Positions 17,125 to 25,853 of a stretch of 36,039 nt of DNA are shown here, one piece after another. The stretch is from Fimbriimonadaceae bacterium. Lineage in GTDB: Bacteria; Armatimonadota; Fimbriimonadia; Fimbriimonadales; Fimbriimonadaceae. The stretch is taken from contig JAHBTC010000016.1 in assembly GCA_019638835.1 (NCBI GenBank), forward strand, positions 1 through 36,039, given 5' to 3'. The translations under genes and the position numbers were made by a program. The notes under the pieces are model-generated. The model saw only the letters and a list, made by a program, of their open reading frames with translations. It was not told the origin of the DNA and made no database searches. Numbering within the stretch: position 1 is the first letter of the stretch; every line of letters starts with the position of its first letter.

Positions 17125-19343
17125 TGTCGTTGATCTTCAGTGATGAACAACGGGCGATCATTGATTCGCGAGTGCCGAAGTTGCTCGTCCGTGCGGGTGC
17201 CGGAGCAGGAAAGACAACTGTTCTAACGGAACGCTATTTCAGTCTGGTGACGGATCGCGGGATGCGCCCCGATCAAGTCCTCACGATCACTTTTACGCGG
17301 AAAGCCGCTGCGGAAATGAAGGGCCGCATCGTCAATCGCCTGAAGGACACGGGACATTCCGAAATCGCCCAAATGGCGGAAACCGGACCGATTCAAACAA
17401 TTGACTCGTTCTGCGAACGTGTATTGCGAGAAAACGCCCTTGCGGCCGGACTTGACCCAGGATTCGAGGTGTTGACTGGCCAACTCGAAAGCATCCGTCG
17501 TCGCACTCTCCTTCAGCAGATAGTCGATGAGCAGATTGACGCAGACGAGATGGTCGAGGCGTTTGTCGACCGGAATCTAGACCTTCGTAAGTTTGAGGGT
17601 GGTCGAATGCGAGAGTACTTCTTCTCCATGCTGCTTGATCTTATGAATGCGATTCGATCGAGTGCTCTGCCCCGGTCGTTCTATCGTGACCTGATCAAAG
17701 ACAAGACCGTGATTCGGGCTTCTTGGCAAAAAGAGTGGGAGCGAAGTCATCCCCGTGAACTGGAGGTCTTCGATCAATTGATGACCAGCGATGCGGGTGA
17801 AGATGCGGCGATCTCAACACTTTCGGCGCTTCGGATCGCGATAGAAGCCGCCGATCGATATGACGCTGACCTGAAGAATTCGCAGGAGTTGGATTTCGCC
17901 CTCATGGCGTCTTGGGCGGTGCAGCTGATCCGTGAACGACCGGATGTAGAGGAGAGATTGGCCGATCAGTACCGGGTCGCAATGGTCGACGAGGCGCAGG
18001 ATCTGAGTCCAATTCAGCACTCACTCGTTGACGCTCTGCCCGTTGAAGAGATGCTCTACGTGGGCGATGCTCAGCAAAGCATTTTTGGTTTTCGGGGAGC
18101 TATTTCCGAACGGTTCGTCGAGTTAGAGTCCAGTTGTATGACTTTGCCTCTAAGTAGGAACTACCGCTCCACGCCGGATCTTCAGCGTTTCTTCGATCGG
18201 CTGTTTGCTTCGAAATGGGGAGAGCGTTACCTCCCGATGAACCCGGATCGGGCACCTTCCGACGACCCGTTCGCGCTTGGTAGTGTGAGTGGTCTCGAAC
18301 TGTGGGAAGTCGGAAAGAACGAGTCCCTAGAGGACTCGATCGCTCAAGGCATTGAACAACTGGGTGAAGACGGCATCAAGTGGGGTGACATGATCGTGCT
18401 TGCACCCAACGCTTGGGACATTGAAGCAATCGGCGTCGCGTTGGCGAAACGCAACATTCCTCACCGACGGTCGCGCGGCACCAAGTTCTATCTTCGACAA
18501 GAAGTGCGAGATGTCGCCAATCTTTTGGCAGCAGCAGCGGAGCCACGCAACGACTTCGCAATGCTGGCGATGCTGAGATCTCCGTTTGTGGACCTCACGC
18601 TCGACTCGATCGCGATACTCGCGGCCGCCGGCGATGTTCTCGCCCTGCTAGACAGCTGGGAAGCCCCATACGAGCACGACCGAGCGCGAATTGAGTTACT
18701 ACAGACTTGGTGGCCAGAGTTAGTTTCGCGAGCCGATCGCTTGACTGCCTGGGAAGTACTCGCCGAAGCGTTTGCGAAGTCACCGTACTTGGTAAATATC
18801 GCATCTCGACCCCGCGCCGAAGAGATCCTGGCAAATGTGAGAAAGCTTCAAATGCGGGCCGCCGAAGACCCCGTGATGGATGCTGGACGATTCGCCGAAC
18901 TTATCAACCAAACGGAGGACTTCGCGATCAAAGAGAAGGACGCCGACACGCTGGACGCCGAAGCCGACGCTGTAACGGTTATGACGTTCCACCATGCGAA
19001 AGGACTTGGTGCAAAGTGCGTCATTACCGTGTTGCCGAAGAATCGCACCTCACTTGACGTACTCTATGTGAGCCAAGACGGAAGCGTGATTGTTGTGGAT
19101 ACGAATAAATCGGACGTGATCAAGCGTCTTCGCACCCGACAAAATCAACTTGACGAAGCCGAGAAGGAGAGACTCGTATACGTCGCTCTCACCCGGGCGA
19201 AGGAGAGACTAGCCATCGTCCATTCGGAGAAAGATGCCAATCGCGTGTGGGCAAACGAAGTGAGGTTCAGCCTTCAGGGGCTCGAAGGCTTGAAAGTCCG
19301 GACATTCAAGCCCGTACCAGATGCGGGCCCCTCGGTACACTGA
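17124..19343 (+). CDS. UvrD/AddA-like superfamily 1 DNA helicase without nuclease domain
   Basis: A 739-residue SF1A helicase with every motif visible. Motif I is VRAGAGAGKTT (22-32), Ia is TFTRKAA, II is VDEAQDLSPIQ (DEAQD at 289-293) and III is YVGDAQQSIFGFRG. Motif IV is SRNYRS, V is VMTFHHAKGLG and VI is RLVYVALTRAK. ATP-driven 3'-to-5' translocation is expected. The protein stops soon after motif VI. It therefore lacks the C-terminal RecB-type nuclease domain that makes AddA about 1200 residues long. Coupling to the AddB-like gene makes an AddAB-like complex the obvious assignment. A strong GGAGGA site precedes the GTG start. Confidence 0.88.
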   Translation: MSLIFSDEQRAIIDSRVPKLLVRAGAGAGKTTVLTERYFSLVTDRGMRPDQVLTITFTRKAAAEMKGRIVNRLKDTGHSEIAQMAETGPIQTIDSFCERVLRENALAAGLDPGFEVLTGQLESIRRRTLLQQIVDEQIDADEMVEAFVDRNLDLRKFEGGRMREYFFSMLLDLMNAIRSSALPRSFYRDLIKDKTVIRASWQKEWERSHPRELEVFDQLMTSDAGEDAAISTLSALRIAIEAADRYDADLKNSQELDFALMASWAVQLIRERPDVEERLADQYRVAMVDEAQDLSPIQHSLVDALPVEEMLYVGDAQQSIFGFRGAISERFVELESSCMTLPLSRNYRSTPDLQRFFDRLFASKWGERYLPMNPDRAPSDDPFALGSVSGLELWEVGKNESLEDSIAQGIEQLGEDGIKWGDMIVLAPNAWDIEAIGVALAKRNIPHRRSRGTKFYLRQEVRDVANLLAAAAEPRNDFAMLAMLRSPFVDLTLDSIAILAAAGDVLALLDSWEAPYEHDRARIELLQTWWPELVSRADRLTAWEVLAEAFAKSPYLVNIASRPRAEEILANVRKLQMRAAEDPVMDAGRFAELINQTEDFAIKEKDADTLDAEADAVTVMTFHHAKGLGAKCVITVLPKNRTSLDVLYVSQDGSVIVVDTNKSDVIKRLRTRQNQLDEAEKERLVYVALTRAKERLAIVHSEKDANRVWANEVRFSLQGLEGLKVRTFKPVPDAGPSVH
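19336..19341 (+). promoter_or_regulatory. Possible -10 box before nitrilase-fold gene
   Basis: TACACT followed by eight bases and the ATG at 19350, overlapping the end of the helicase gene. It could let the amidase be transcribed on its own as a near-leaderless message. Readthrough from the helicase gene is also likely. Confidence 0.35.
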
Positions 19344-19349
19344 TCCCTG

Positions 19350-20219
19350 ATGGCATCTCCCGCCCAACCGTGGACGCTTGGAGTCGCTCAATTTGCACCC
19401 AAAAAGGGTGATGTCCCCGCGAACCTTGATCGAATTGCGGCGTTATGCCGTCAAGCGGCAAGGGAAGATGCTCGACTCCTCGTGATGCCCGAGTCAGCGG
19501 TTTCGGGCTACTTCTTAGAGGGCGCAGCGCACCTTCATTCGCTATCTGGGCCGGAACTTGGTTCCATGTTGACAGCAAGACTTGGTGAGCTAACCAACCC
19601 GGTTGACCTTTTGGTTGGCTTCTACGAAAAGAACGAAGGTAGGCCGTACAACAGCGTTGCCTATCTTCGGCTTGACGAAGGGAAAGCCGAACTTGGTGGG
19701 GTGTACCGAAAGATTTTCTTGCCGACTTACGGAGTGTTTGATGAGGCTCGCTTCCACGCTCCCGGTAACGAGTTGGGCTTATTCGAAACCCGCGTGGGCA
19801 AAGTTGGGTGTTTGATTTGCGAAGACGTTTGGCACTCGATCATGGGTTCGCTCCTCGCCCTTCGAGGGGCCGAAGTGATCGCTGTACCGAGTGCGTCCCC
19901 GGCAAGGGGATTCGCTCACGAGAAGCCGGGCAATCTTCTTCGGTATGAACGAATGTTAAAGGGGCTAGCCGACGAGCACGGAGTCTATGCCGTCGCCTCG
20001 ATGCTCTGTGGATTCGAAGGTGGGAAGGGATTCACCGGTGGTTCGTTCGCCTACGGGCCGGACGGGGAGATGCTCGATCAAGCACCTCTCCACGAAGAGG
20101 CTCTGATTCTTGTCCCAATTCACCCAGGGGCGATTGAGACCGAGCGTCGCCAGACTCCACTGCTGGAAGACCTCAAAGAGATTTGGCCACTTATCAAAGA
20201 CTGGATCGCGGCTGAATAG
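19350..20219 (+). CDS. Carbon-nitrogen hydrolase (nitrilase fold), NadE-glutaminase-like
   Basis: A 289-residue nitrilase-superfamily amidase with a complete Glu-Lys-Cys triad. Glu48 is in VMPESAVSGY, Lys121 in YRKIFLPTYGVFDE and Cys157 in GCLICEDVW. The Lys and Cys motifs resemble those of the glutaminase half of glutamine-dependent NAD synthetase more than those of omega-amidase or NIT proteins. The synthetase half is absent. It may be a free-standing amide hydrolase, or it may supply ammonia to a separate NAD synthetase encoded elsewhere. It lies six bases after the helicase gene, without an obvious functional link. Confidence 0.85.
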   Translation: MASPAQPWTLGVAQFAPKKGDVPANLDRIAALCRQAAREDARLLVMPESAVSGYFLEGAAHLHSLSGPELGSMLTARLGELTNPVDLLVGFYEKNEGRPYNSVAYLRLDEGKAELGGVYRKIFLPTYGVFDEARFHAPGNELGLFETRVGKVGCLICEDVWHSIMGSLLALRGAEVIAVPSASPARGFAHEKPGNLLRYERMLKGLADEHGVYAVASMLCGFEGGKGFTGGSFAYGPDGEMLDQAPLHEEALILVPIHPGAIETERRQTPLLEDLKEIWPLIKDWIAAE

Positions 20220-20240
20220 GCGGAAGCTCAGTTTGACCAC

Positions 20241-21353
20241 CTATTTGAGTGGTGCAAATGAAGGAAATTCGTTGATGATATCCTTAAATTTAGAAGTGTC
20301 AGTTTCGCCCTGAACTGAGAGATTGGATCCTGAACGTCGCAACACTACATCTTTGAACTTGCTGAAAAAGGACACTGAGTTATCGACTGTTGGCTTGTCA
20401 ATGTTCCCAATCACAATACGAAGGTCTCTGTTAATCTCCCGCTGTGTCAGGGCCATCCGAAGCAAAGACCGGAGGCCCAAATCAGTTTCTGAGAGCGAGC
20501 ATCCAAAAATACAAATCGCATCGCATGTTCGTAATGCTTCGAATGCAACGTTGTAGAGAAACTGAAATGTACGATTTGCATCATACTGCTTCATTGCTAT
20601 CAAATCCTGAAGCATAGGATTCATGTCCGACCCGCACGCGGAACAGAATAGCTCATGACAATTGAGAACACTTTCCTCGTGATGTACTGAAACTGTTTCT
20701 GGAATGTCTGGTCGCGAATAAGTTAAGAACGGGACATGATGCTGGGGACAGTAAGAATTATAGCAATGCATCCAGTGAATTGATCCATGCAGCTTCAATA
20801 GTCTTTTCTCGCCAAACATACTAAATCGAGAGGCCGGTGCACTCGCTCCAGTAAGTTTTTGAGTGTAGTGGGTAGTTGGCACTAATTGCTCGAACCAGCC
20901 CCTGCAATGCATCCCAACATTGTTGCATGCAATATGTTCAAACAGGGTATCCCAATTCAATGAAATCGCTAGCGACTCTTGATCTAGGGAAAGCAGAAAG
21001 TGATAAACCGATTCCTCATTCAATGGAACGCTAATAGGTTCAGTAAAGGCCCGATGACCTTGTAACTTGATCAGTCGCATGCGAACTGCTCTCTTGACCT
21101 CGGACTCAACTTGCCTCGCAAAGTGCCTTGCCGAAGCATGATCTTTCATACTTCGAATCTGCGACATTAGGAGCTCAATGTTAAATCCAGTACCCTTATA
21201 ATCTGGAAACAAATCTTCGAGATGTCGGGTACGGAACCACTCAACTTGGTCTGACTCAACCAGGCTGATACCATCGGGGAAGAGGTTGCTCACGCCGGGC
21301 ATCTCCGGACGCGCATCAATGCTTGCGCCAGCCCCTAACAGAAAAACTATCAC
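20241..21353 (-). CDS. SIR2-family NAD-binding protein, probable horizontally acquired defence gene
   Basis: A 370-residue SIR2-fold protein. GAGAS (7-11) is the NAD-binding loop, SLNWDTLFEH contains Asn133, LKLHGSIHW contains the catalytic His189, and FGCSLSETD (284-291) is the ribose-binding motif. A zinc ribbon of the form C-x4-C (197/202) and C-x2-C (237/240) is inserted. Lone bacterial SIR2 proteins of this kind are often NAD-depleting antiphage effectors, but no second effector domain is present here. The DNA is clearly AT-richer (40-45% GC in lines I counted, against about 60% nearby), which points to recent transfer. The GTG start lies one base after the asnS stop, with a GGCGGAG ribosome-binding site in the end of asnS, so it is expressed from the asnS transcript. 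Confidence 0.82.
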   Translation of the reverse strand: MIVFLLGAGASIDARPEMPGVSNLFPDGISLVESDQVEWFRTRHLEDLFPDYKGTGFNIELLMSQIRSMKDHASARHFARQVESEVKRAVRMRLIKLQGHRAFTEPISVPLNEESVYHFLLSLDQESLAISLNWDTLFEHIACNNVGMHCRGWFEQLVPTTHYTQKLTGASAPASRFSMFGEKRLLKLHGSIHWMHCYNSYCPQHHVPFLTYSRPDIPETVSVHHEESVLNCHELFCSACGSDMNPMLQDLIAMKQYDANRTFQFLYNVAFEALRTCDAICIFGCSLSETDLGLRSLLRMALTQREINRDLRIVIGNIDKPTVDNSVSFFSKFKDVVLRRSGSNLSVQGETDTSKFKDIINEFPSFAPLK

Positions 21354-21354
21354 T

Positions 21355-22758
21355 CTAAAACTCCGCCTGGCCCGCCGCGCGGTGGAACGGGATCACATCC
21401 CGCACGTTTTTCATTCCCGTCAGATACATCAAGAGTCGCTCAAATCCCAAACCGAATCCGCTATGCGGCGCGCTACCGAATCGACGTAAGTCGAGATACC
21501 ACCAGTACGCGGCCTCGTCCAAGCCACTTTCAAGGATGCGCGCCTTCAGCACATCAAGTCGCTCTTCGCGTTGACTGCCGCCGATGATCTCGCCGATCCG
21601 AGGCACCAAGATGTCCATCGCGCGTACTGTTTTCCCGTCCTCGTTTTGCCGCATATAGAACGCTTTGATCTCCTTGGGATAGTCGGTGAGGATAATTGGT
21701 CGGCCAACGTGCACTTCCGTCAGCCATCGTTCGTGCTCGCTTTGCAGGTCTGTTCCCCAAGCGACCGGGAACTCAAATGTCTCTCCACTTTTCCCTAGTG
21801 CCGAGACCGCATCGGTGTATGTCATTCGCTCGAATCCGCTGTTCACCACATGGTTGAGTGTTTCAAGCAGGGTCGGTTCAACGCGCTTGTTGAAGAACTC
21901 CAGATCAGATTCACAATGGTTCATCACGTCACCGATAATCGCTTTGATGAACTCCTCGGCGAGATTGGCATTCCCCTCAAGGTCACAGAAGGCCATTTCT
22001 GGCTCAATCATCCAGAATTCGGCAAGGTGTCGGACGCTATGACTATTCTCCGCGCGGAAGGTTGGGCCGAACGTGTATACGTTCGTCAATCCCATCGCAT
22101 AGGTTTCGACATTGAGTTGACCACTCACGGTCAGGTACGCCGGCTTACCAAAGAAGTCATCTTTGGCTTCCTTCGACTTGAGTACGAACTGTGACTCAGG
22201 GCCGTGACCTTGCGCTTCCATCAGCGTGGTTACCGCAAACATGGCGCCCGCACCTTCGCAGTCGCTGGCCGTGATGATGGGGGTGTGGATCCATTGGAAA
22301 CCACGGGACTGGAAGAAATCGTTGACCGCCCATGCCGCCCGGTTTCGGACTCGTGAAACGGCACCAAAAGTGTTGCCGCGAACTCTTAGGTGCGCGATTT
22401 CTCGAAGAAACTCCATCGTAGCGCCTTTCTTTTGGAGCGGATAACTCGTCGCATCTGCTTCGCCGTAGACTTCGACTCCTGATGCTTTGAGTTCTACGGA
22501 TTGGCCCGAACCAGGGCTCTCGACGAGAACTCCATCAAACCGGACGCAGGCGCCGGTAGTGATCCGCTTGAGTTCGCTGTCCGGAATGGTTCCGGCGTCA
22601 ATTACGACCTGGAAGTCGGCCATGCAGGATCCGTCATTCAACTGGACAAAGGAGACCTCCTTACTGTCGCGTCGCGTCTTGACCCAACCGAAAACGGAGG
22701 TTTCTGCTCCGGGAGACGCCGCAAAAAGGTCGCGAATGTAGGAACGACGGTAGTCCAT
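21355..22758 (-). CDS. asnS: Asparagine--tRNA ligase
   Basis: A class II aminoacyl-tRNA synthetase that charges tRNA-Asn. With the ATG at 22758 it has 467 residues, almost exactly the length of the E. coli enzyme. The OB-fold anticodon domain opens [21 protein letters not shown]. The catalytic core shows motif 2 in [26 protein letters not shown] and motif 3 in [15 protein letters not shown], with [11 protein letters not shown] and [15 protein letters not shown] typical of AsnS rather than AspS. The frame is open to 22803, but the added residues do not resemble the family. The SIR2 gene follows after one base. Confidence 0.95.
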   Translation of the reverse strand: MDYRRSYIRDLFAASPGAETSVFGWVKTRRDSKEVSFVQLNDGSCMADFQVVIDAGTIPDSELKRITTGACVRFDGVLVESPGSGQSVELKASGVEVYGEADATSYPLQKKGATMEFLREIAHLRVRGNTFGAVSRVRNRAAWAVNDFFQSRGFQWIHTPIITASDCEGAGAMFAVTTLMEAQGHGPESQFVLKSKEAKDDFFGKPAYLTVSGQLNVETYAMGLTNVYTFGPTFRAENSHSVRHLAEFWMIEPEMAFCDLEGNANLAEEFIKAIIGDVMNHCESDLEFFNKRVEPTLLETLNHVVNSGFERMTYTDAVSALGKSGETFEFPVAWGTDLQSEHERWLTEVHVGRPIILTDYPKEIKAFYMRQNEDGKTVRAMDILVPRIGEIIGGSQREERLDVLKARILESGLDEAAYWWYLDLRRFGSAPHSGFGLGFERLLMYLTGMKNVRDVIPFHRAAGQAEF

Positions 22759-22768
22759 TGTTTTGGGA

Positions 22769-22774
22769 AGTGTA
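22769..22774 (-). promoter_or_regulatory. Possible -10 box for asnS
   Basis: Minus-strand TACACT, ten bases before the ATG at 22758. No Shine-Dalgarno sequence lies between. The spacing would give a leader of at most a few bases. It supports 22758 over the upstream in-frame ATG at 22803. Confidence 0.4.
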
Positions 22775-22821
22775 CCGATGGGTCCGCAACCTGATATCTC
22801 CATCTGGGCTATGACAGAGTG

Positions 22822-23226
22822 ATGTACCGAACGGTCGCAATTGCGTCGCTTCTCTCCGTTCTTTCATTGATTGGATGTCAACCCGGTCTTACGGAGAAGG
22901 ACATTGTCGGCACATGGAATGGTCAACTCTCGGCTGCTGACATCGCCCCTGCCGACGTGCCCCAGCAATTCAAAACCATGCTTGCCGGACAAACGCTTGC
23001 GTACAACGTGACTTTCAACGAAGACAAAACGTGGTCGGTGCCTATCTCATTGGGTCAGTTCTTCAACACCACCGTCTCGGGAACGTGGTCGCTTAAGGAA
23101 GGCAAAGTCGAAACGGTTACGACTACGGCTGGGGGTGAAACAACGCTCTGGACGGTCGCACCCGATAAAAAGTCGATTACAGGGATGATTCGGAACGCAA
23201 GCGTCACTCTTGCCAAGTCACCCTAG
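22822..23226 (+). CDS. Small secreted lipoprotein of unknown function
   Basis: A 134-residue protein starting at the ATG at 22822; a GTG directly before it is less likely. Residues 1-18 are a lipoprotein signal peptide ending in a lipobox LSLIGC, with Cys19 as the lipidated residue. The mature part begins [12 protein letters not shown] and contains a beta-rich pattern ([31 protein letters not shown]). It resembles the small lipocalin-like or copper-resistance-type lipoproteins that open with a GTW strand. I assign no function. Its stop is shared with the convergent M48 protease gene (CTAG at 23223-23226). Confidence 0.8.
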   Translation: MYRTVAIASLLSVLSLIGCQPGLTEKDIVGTWNGQLSAADIAPADVPQQFKTMLAGQTLAYNVTFNEDKTWSVPISLGQFFNTTVSGTWSLKEGKVETVTTTAGGETTLWTVAPDKKSITGMIRNASVTLAKSP

Positions 23227-24095
23227 ACTCCAGCCGGGGCGACGCCGTATTTCTGAATGATCCGTTCGTACTCACCGCTCAGGTGCCACTTCTCTAGTTC
23301 CTGGGTGCGATGAACGGGCATTGGGTGCGTCGTCCACATGCTGTAAAGGAATGCAATTAGCAGTTTTCCAAACGCGTCTGCCGTGTTCATGTCTTGATAA
23401 GCCCGACTCTGGTCAAGGAATGCGTCCGGATTTGCTTCGTGACTGAGGCGATTGGGCCCTCCACACAAGTGTAGGTTGGCGGCAAGACTCGTGTCGAAGT
23501 TCTGAGCCACCAAGAGTCCGGCGCGGTCGGCACTGACTTCCGCGTTCCGGCTCCACTCCATGAAGGCCGCCACCAATGCTAACTGGGCTGCATCACCTAA
23601 TCCAAGGGTACGGCGACCAATCATCTCTAGGAGTGGCATGAGAATGCGCGCCACGGAAAAATAAAGGACGTGCCCGCACTTGATGTGGCCGAGTTCATGA
23701 CCGATGAGGTGATACAACTGTTCATCGTCAAGGGTGTCGATGATGCTGGATCGCAACGTAATGTAAGGGCGCTCCACTCCGCCCGCGGAGGCGTTCGGGA
23801 ATGGGTTGCTTGTGAGATAAAGTTCCGGCTCGGGTACGTCAAGAGTCCGGCAACTTTCTTCTAGAATCCGATGAAGAGTGGGGTACTGGTTTGGCCCGAC
23901 GCGAACGCTGACCGCCATGTTCCAGCAGTAAAGCCACCGATCGGCCCCAATCTCATAAAATTTTCGCACAAGTTGAGGCAACAACGGCAATTTTTTGAGG
24001 CCGTCCAAGGCTTTCCTGTCCAAGTCCGATTGGAAGTCTATCGTCTGCAATCCCGTGAGGCGTACGCGATCCATGATGTGATTCTGATTACGCAC
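23223..24095 (-). CDS. M48-family zinc metallopeptidase
   Basis: A 290-residue protease of the Ste24/HtpX family. The zinc motif is HELGH (133-137) and the third ligand is Glu186 in NAEVSADRAG. The segment ASAGGVERPYITLRSSIID before the active site is typical. Only one weakly hydrophobic stretch (VLYFSVARILMPLLEMIG, about 143-160) is seen, so unlike HtpX it is probably soluble or peripheral and has no signal peptide. The GTG at 24095 or the ATG at 24074 could be the start; neither has a good ribosome-binding site. Its substrate is unknown. Confidence 0.85.
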   Translation of the reverse strand: MRNQNHIMDRVRLTGLQTIDFQSDLDRKALDGLKKLPLLPQLVRKFYEIGADRWLYCWNMAVSVRVGPNQYPTLHRILEESCRTLDVPEPELYLTSNPFPNASAGGVERPYITLRSSIIDTLDDEQLYHLIGHELGHIKCGHVLYFSVARILMPLLEMIGRRTLGLGDAAQLALVAAFMEWSRNAEVSADRAGLLVAQNFDTSLAANLHLCGGPNRLSHEANPDAFLDQSRAYQDMNTADAFGKLLIAFLYSMWTTHPMPVHRTQELEKWHLSGEYERIIQKYGVAPAGV

Positions 24096-24179
24096 AAGGA
24101 GACAACTCGTTGCACGTTCAAAAACATTATCGGCCCGTTTCTGAGAATTGAACCGTTTTCATCCTTCTGCCTAACTGGG

Positions 24180-24995
24180 TTAGCTTGCGAGTCGCGTACC
24201 GTCTCGGCTTGCTTGGGTCGTGATTCGTCTATAGAAATTGCCTTCAACATGCTCTAGGTTCAGTTCGATGGGATCGGAGATGATCTCGGTGCGACCGAGA
24301 AAAAGCACTCCGCCTGGCCGGAGAGCGAGCGCAAGCCGCCGGTACACGTCGCGTTGGACGTCGGCCGAAAAGTAGATCGCGACATTACGGCATGCGACCA
24401 AGTCAAATTCGCTTTGCCGAAATGGGCTAAGTACGTCTAGTTTGCAAAAAGTGACCGTAGATCGAATCAAAGGGGACACCGACCATCGCTCTTTCTCGCG
24501 GCGAAGGTAGTTACGGCGATATTCGTCTGGGATCTTTGCGGCTACTGAGTCAATGAGCCAGCCATCCTTTGCGCGCTTGAGCGACCCACTGTGGATATCT
24601 GTAGCAAGAATCTGGTGGGCACCTTCGAACGAGTAGTCCAGCATCATCGCGAGCGAGAATGCCTCTGCCCCATGACTACACCCTGCACTCCATACTCGCA
24701 GAAACCTGTTCTGTGCAACCAGTGAGGGAAAAATTCTTGACTTCAAGATGCCCCACTCTTGCGTGTCCCGGAACATCTCGGTGGAGGCCACAAGAAGCAG
24801 GTCCGCTACTTCGGCGGGCCGAGCGGGATTGCCCGATAACCATTTGGTAAGTTCGGCAATGGTCTTGCAGTGAGTTTGCTTCAGCACCCGCGCAATACGG
24901 GGCTGAAGCAATCGTTGGTCGTACCCCAGAAGGTCAAGACCGAGTTGTTTGCTGAGTTCTGAGAGAATAGAGTCTGGTTCAGCGGAACTAGGCAA
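24180..24995 (-). CDS. cheR: CheR-family protein-glutamate methyltransferase
   Basis: A 271-residue chemotaxis methyltransferase, which uses SAM to methylate glutamates of chemoreceptors. The N-terminal helical domain (about 1-75) is followed by the SAM domain. WSAGCSHGAEAFSLAMML is motif I, ATDIHSGSLKRAK is motif II, and FDLVACRNVAIYF followed by LRPGGVLFLGRTE are later family motifs. The more usual motif I is C-S-T-G-E-E-P-Y; here it is C-S-H-G-A-E-A-F, a moderate deviation. It overlaps the HDOD gene by eight bases and sits in an operon with cheD. No receptor, CheA or CheW gene is nearby. Confidence 0.9.
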   Translation of the reverse strand: MPSSAEPDSILSELSKQLGLDLLGYDQRLLQPRIARVLKQTHCKTIAELTKWLSGNPARPAEVADLLLVASTEMFRDTQEWGILKSRIFPSLVAQNRFLRVWSAGCSHGAEAFSLAMMLDYSFEGAHQILATDIHSGSLKRAKDGWLIDSVAAKIPDEYRRNYLRREKERWSVSPLIRSTVTFCKLDVLSPFRQSEFDLVACRNVAIYFSADVQRDVYRRLALALRPGGVLFLGRTEIISDPIELNLEHVEGNFYRRITTQASRDGTRLAS

Positions 24996-25851
24996 CCATC
25001 TCTCCGACGGATTGGGTTTGCGCCCAGAACTCGCGCTCTAACTCGTCGGCAACGTAGTCCAGATCTTCAGGAGTAAGCCCGAGGCGTAAGAGCGCGCTAT
25101 CGCAGAGCGCGTACTTCAGTCCATCCACGCCAAGGCCAAATCCCAGTGCCATCGTGAGGTAGTTCCCCACGTGGACCGCGTCCGCAACAAGTGAGGGTGT
25201 CTCCGCTCGGTCAGGTTCATGATGGAACCGTGCTGAATCGACCATCTCTTGCGGAAGGTTCCATTTTTCCGCAAGGTGTCCCCCAACTTGTCCGTGATCG
25301 AAACCGAGCACGGTTCTTTCGGCTTCAACAAACGTCCATCCGTTGAGGTCGGCCAATCGGGCGAGTGCATCCGCCTTGCGATCAAGTGACGCATTGAGAG
25401 CGAGTTTGCCAATGTCATGGAGCAACCCTCCCGTGAATGCAACGTCAGGATTCAGTCGACCGCTCTTCTGTGCGACGTACTGGGATCCAAGTGCCGTGCT
25501 GTGAGAGTGTTGCCACAACATGAGCGGGGCGAGCCCATACCCTTCGAGAGGCTTGCTCAACCACGGATAAGTCGCTGCGACCATCGCCAGGTTACGGACG
25601 CACCGTAAACCGAGAATGACGACGGCATCTTGGATCGTGTTCACTTTACGACTCAGTCCGTAGTACGCGCTATTGGAAAGCCGAAGCACGCGGGACGAGA
25701 GTGCCGGGTCTTGCCCTAGCCAGTGGCTCAACCGAGCCGCCGTCGTATTTGAGTTGTCTGCCTCTCTCATCACACGCAAGGCGACCGACGACATCACCGG
25801 GAGGTCGGACGTCTGCTGAATAATGTCTTCAATCGTAATCTGCGTGGGCAT
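24988..25851 (-). CDS. HDOD-domain signalling protein
   Basis: A 287-residue protein that is almost entirely one HDOD domain (about 15-215), a relative of HD hydrolases lacking their catalytic metal site. Family features are LPVMSSVALRVMREADN, LSHWLGQDPALSSRVLRLSNSAYYG, VILGLRCVRNLAM, GGLLHDIGKLALN and LGFDHGQVGGHLAEKWNLP. It still carries an HDIGK and an H-G-Q-V-G motif, typical of HDOD. Such proteins link chemotaxis, motility and cyclic di-GMP circuits. The ATG at 25851 follows the cheD stop by two bases, so I prefer it to the upstream in-frame ATG at 25890. Confidence 0.88.
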   Translation of the reverse strand: MPTQITIEDIIQQTSDLPVMSSVALRVMREADNSNTTAARLSHWLGQDPALSSRVLRLSNSAYYGLSRKVNTIQDAVVILGLRCVRNLAMVAATYPWLSKPLEGYGLAPLMLWQHSHSTALGSQYVAQKSGRLNPDVAFTGGLLHDIGKLALNASLDRKADALARLADLNGWTFVEAERTVLGFDHGQVGGHLAEKWNLPQEMVDSARFHHEPDRAETPSLVADAVHVGNYLTMALGFGLGVDGLKYALCDSALLRLGLTPEDLDYVADELEREFWAQTQSVGEMVA

Positions 25852-25853
25852 CT

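Noticed and set aside
14230-19343. Treating the AddB-like/helicase pair as a mobile defence system
   Set aside because: GC and codon style match the neighbours, the order is that of addB-addA, and no integrase or other defence gene is adjacent. A housekeeping repair role is simpler.
22759-22803. Fifteen extra residues at the AsnS N-terminus
   Set aside because: The start at 22758 gives the normal family length of 467 residues, and a TACACT box lies inside the extension.
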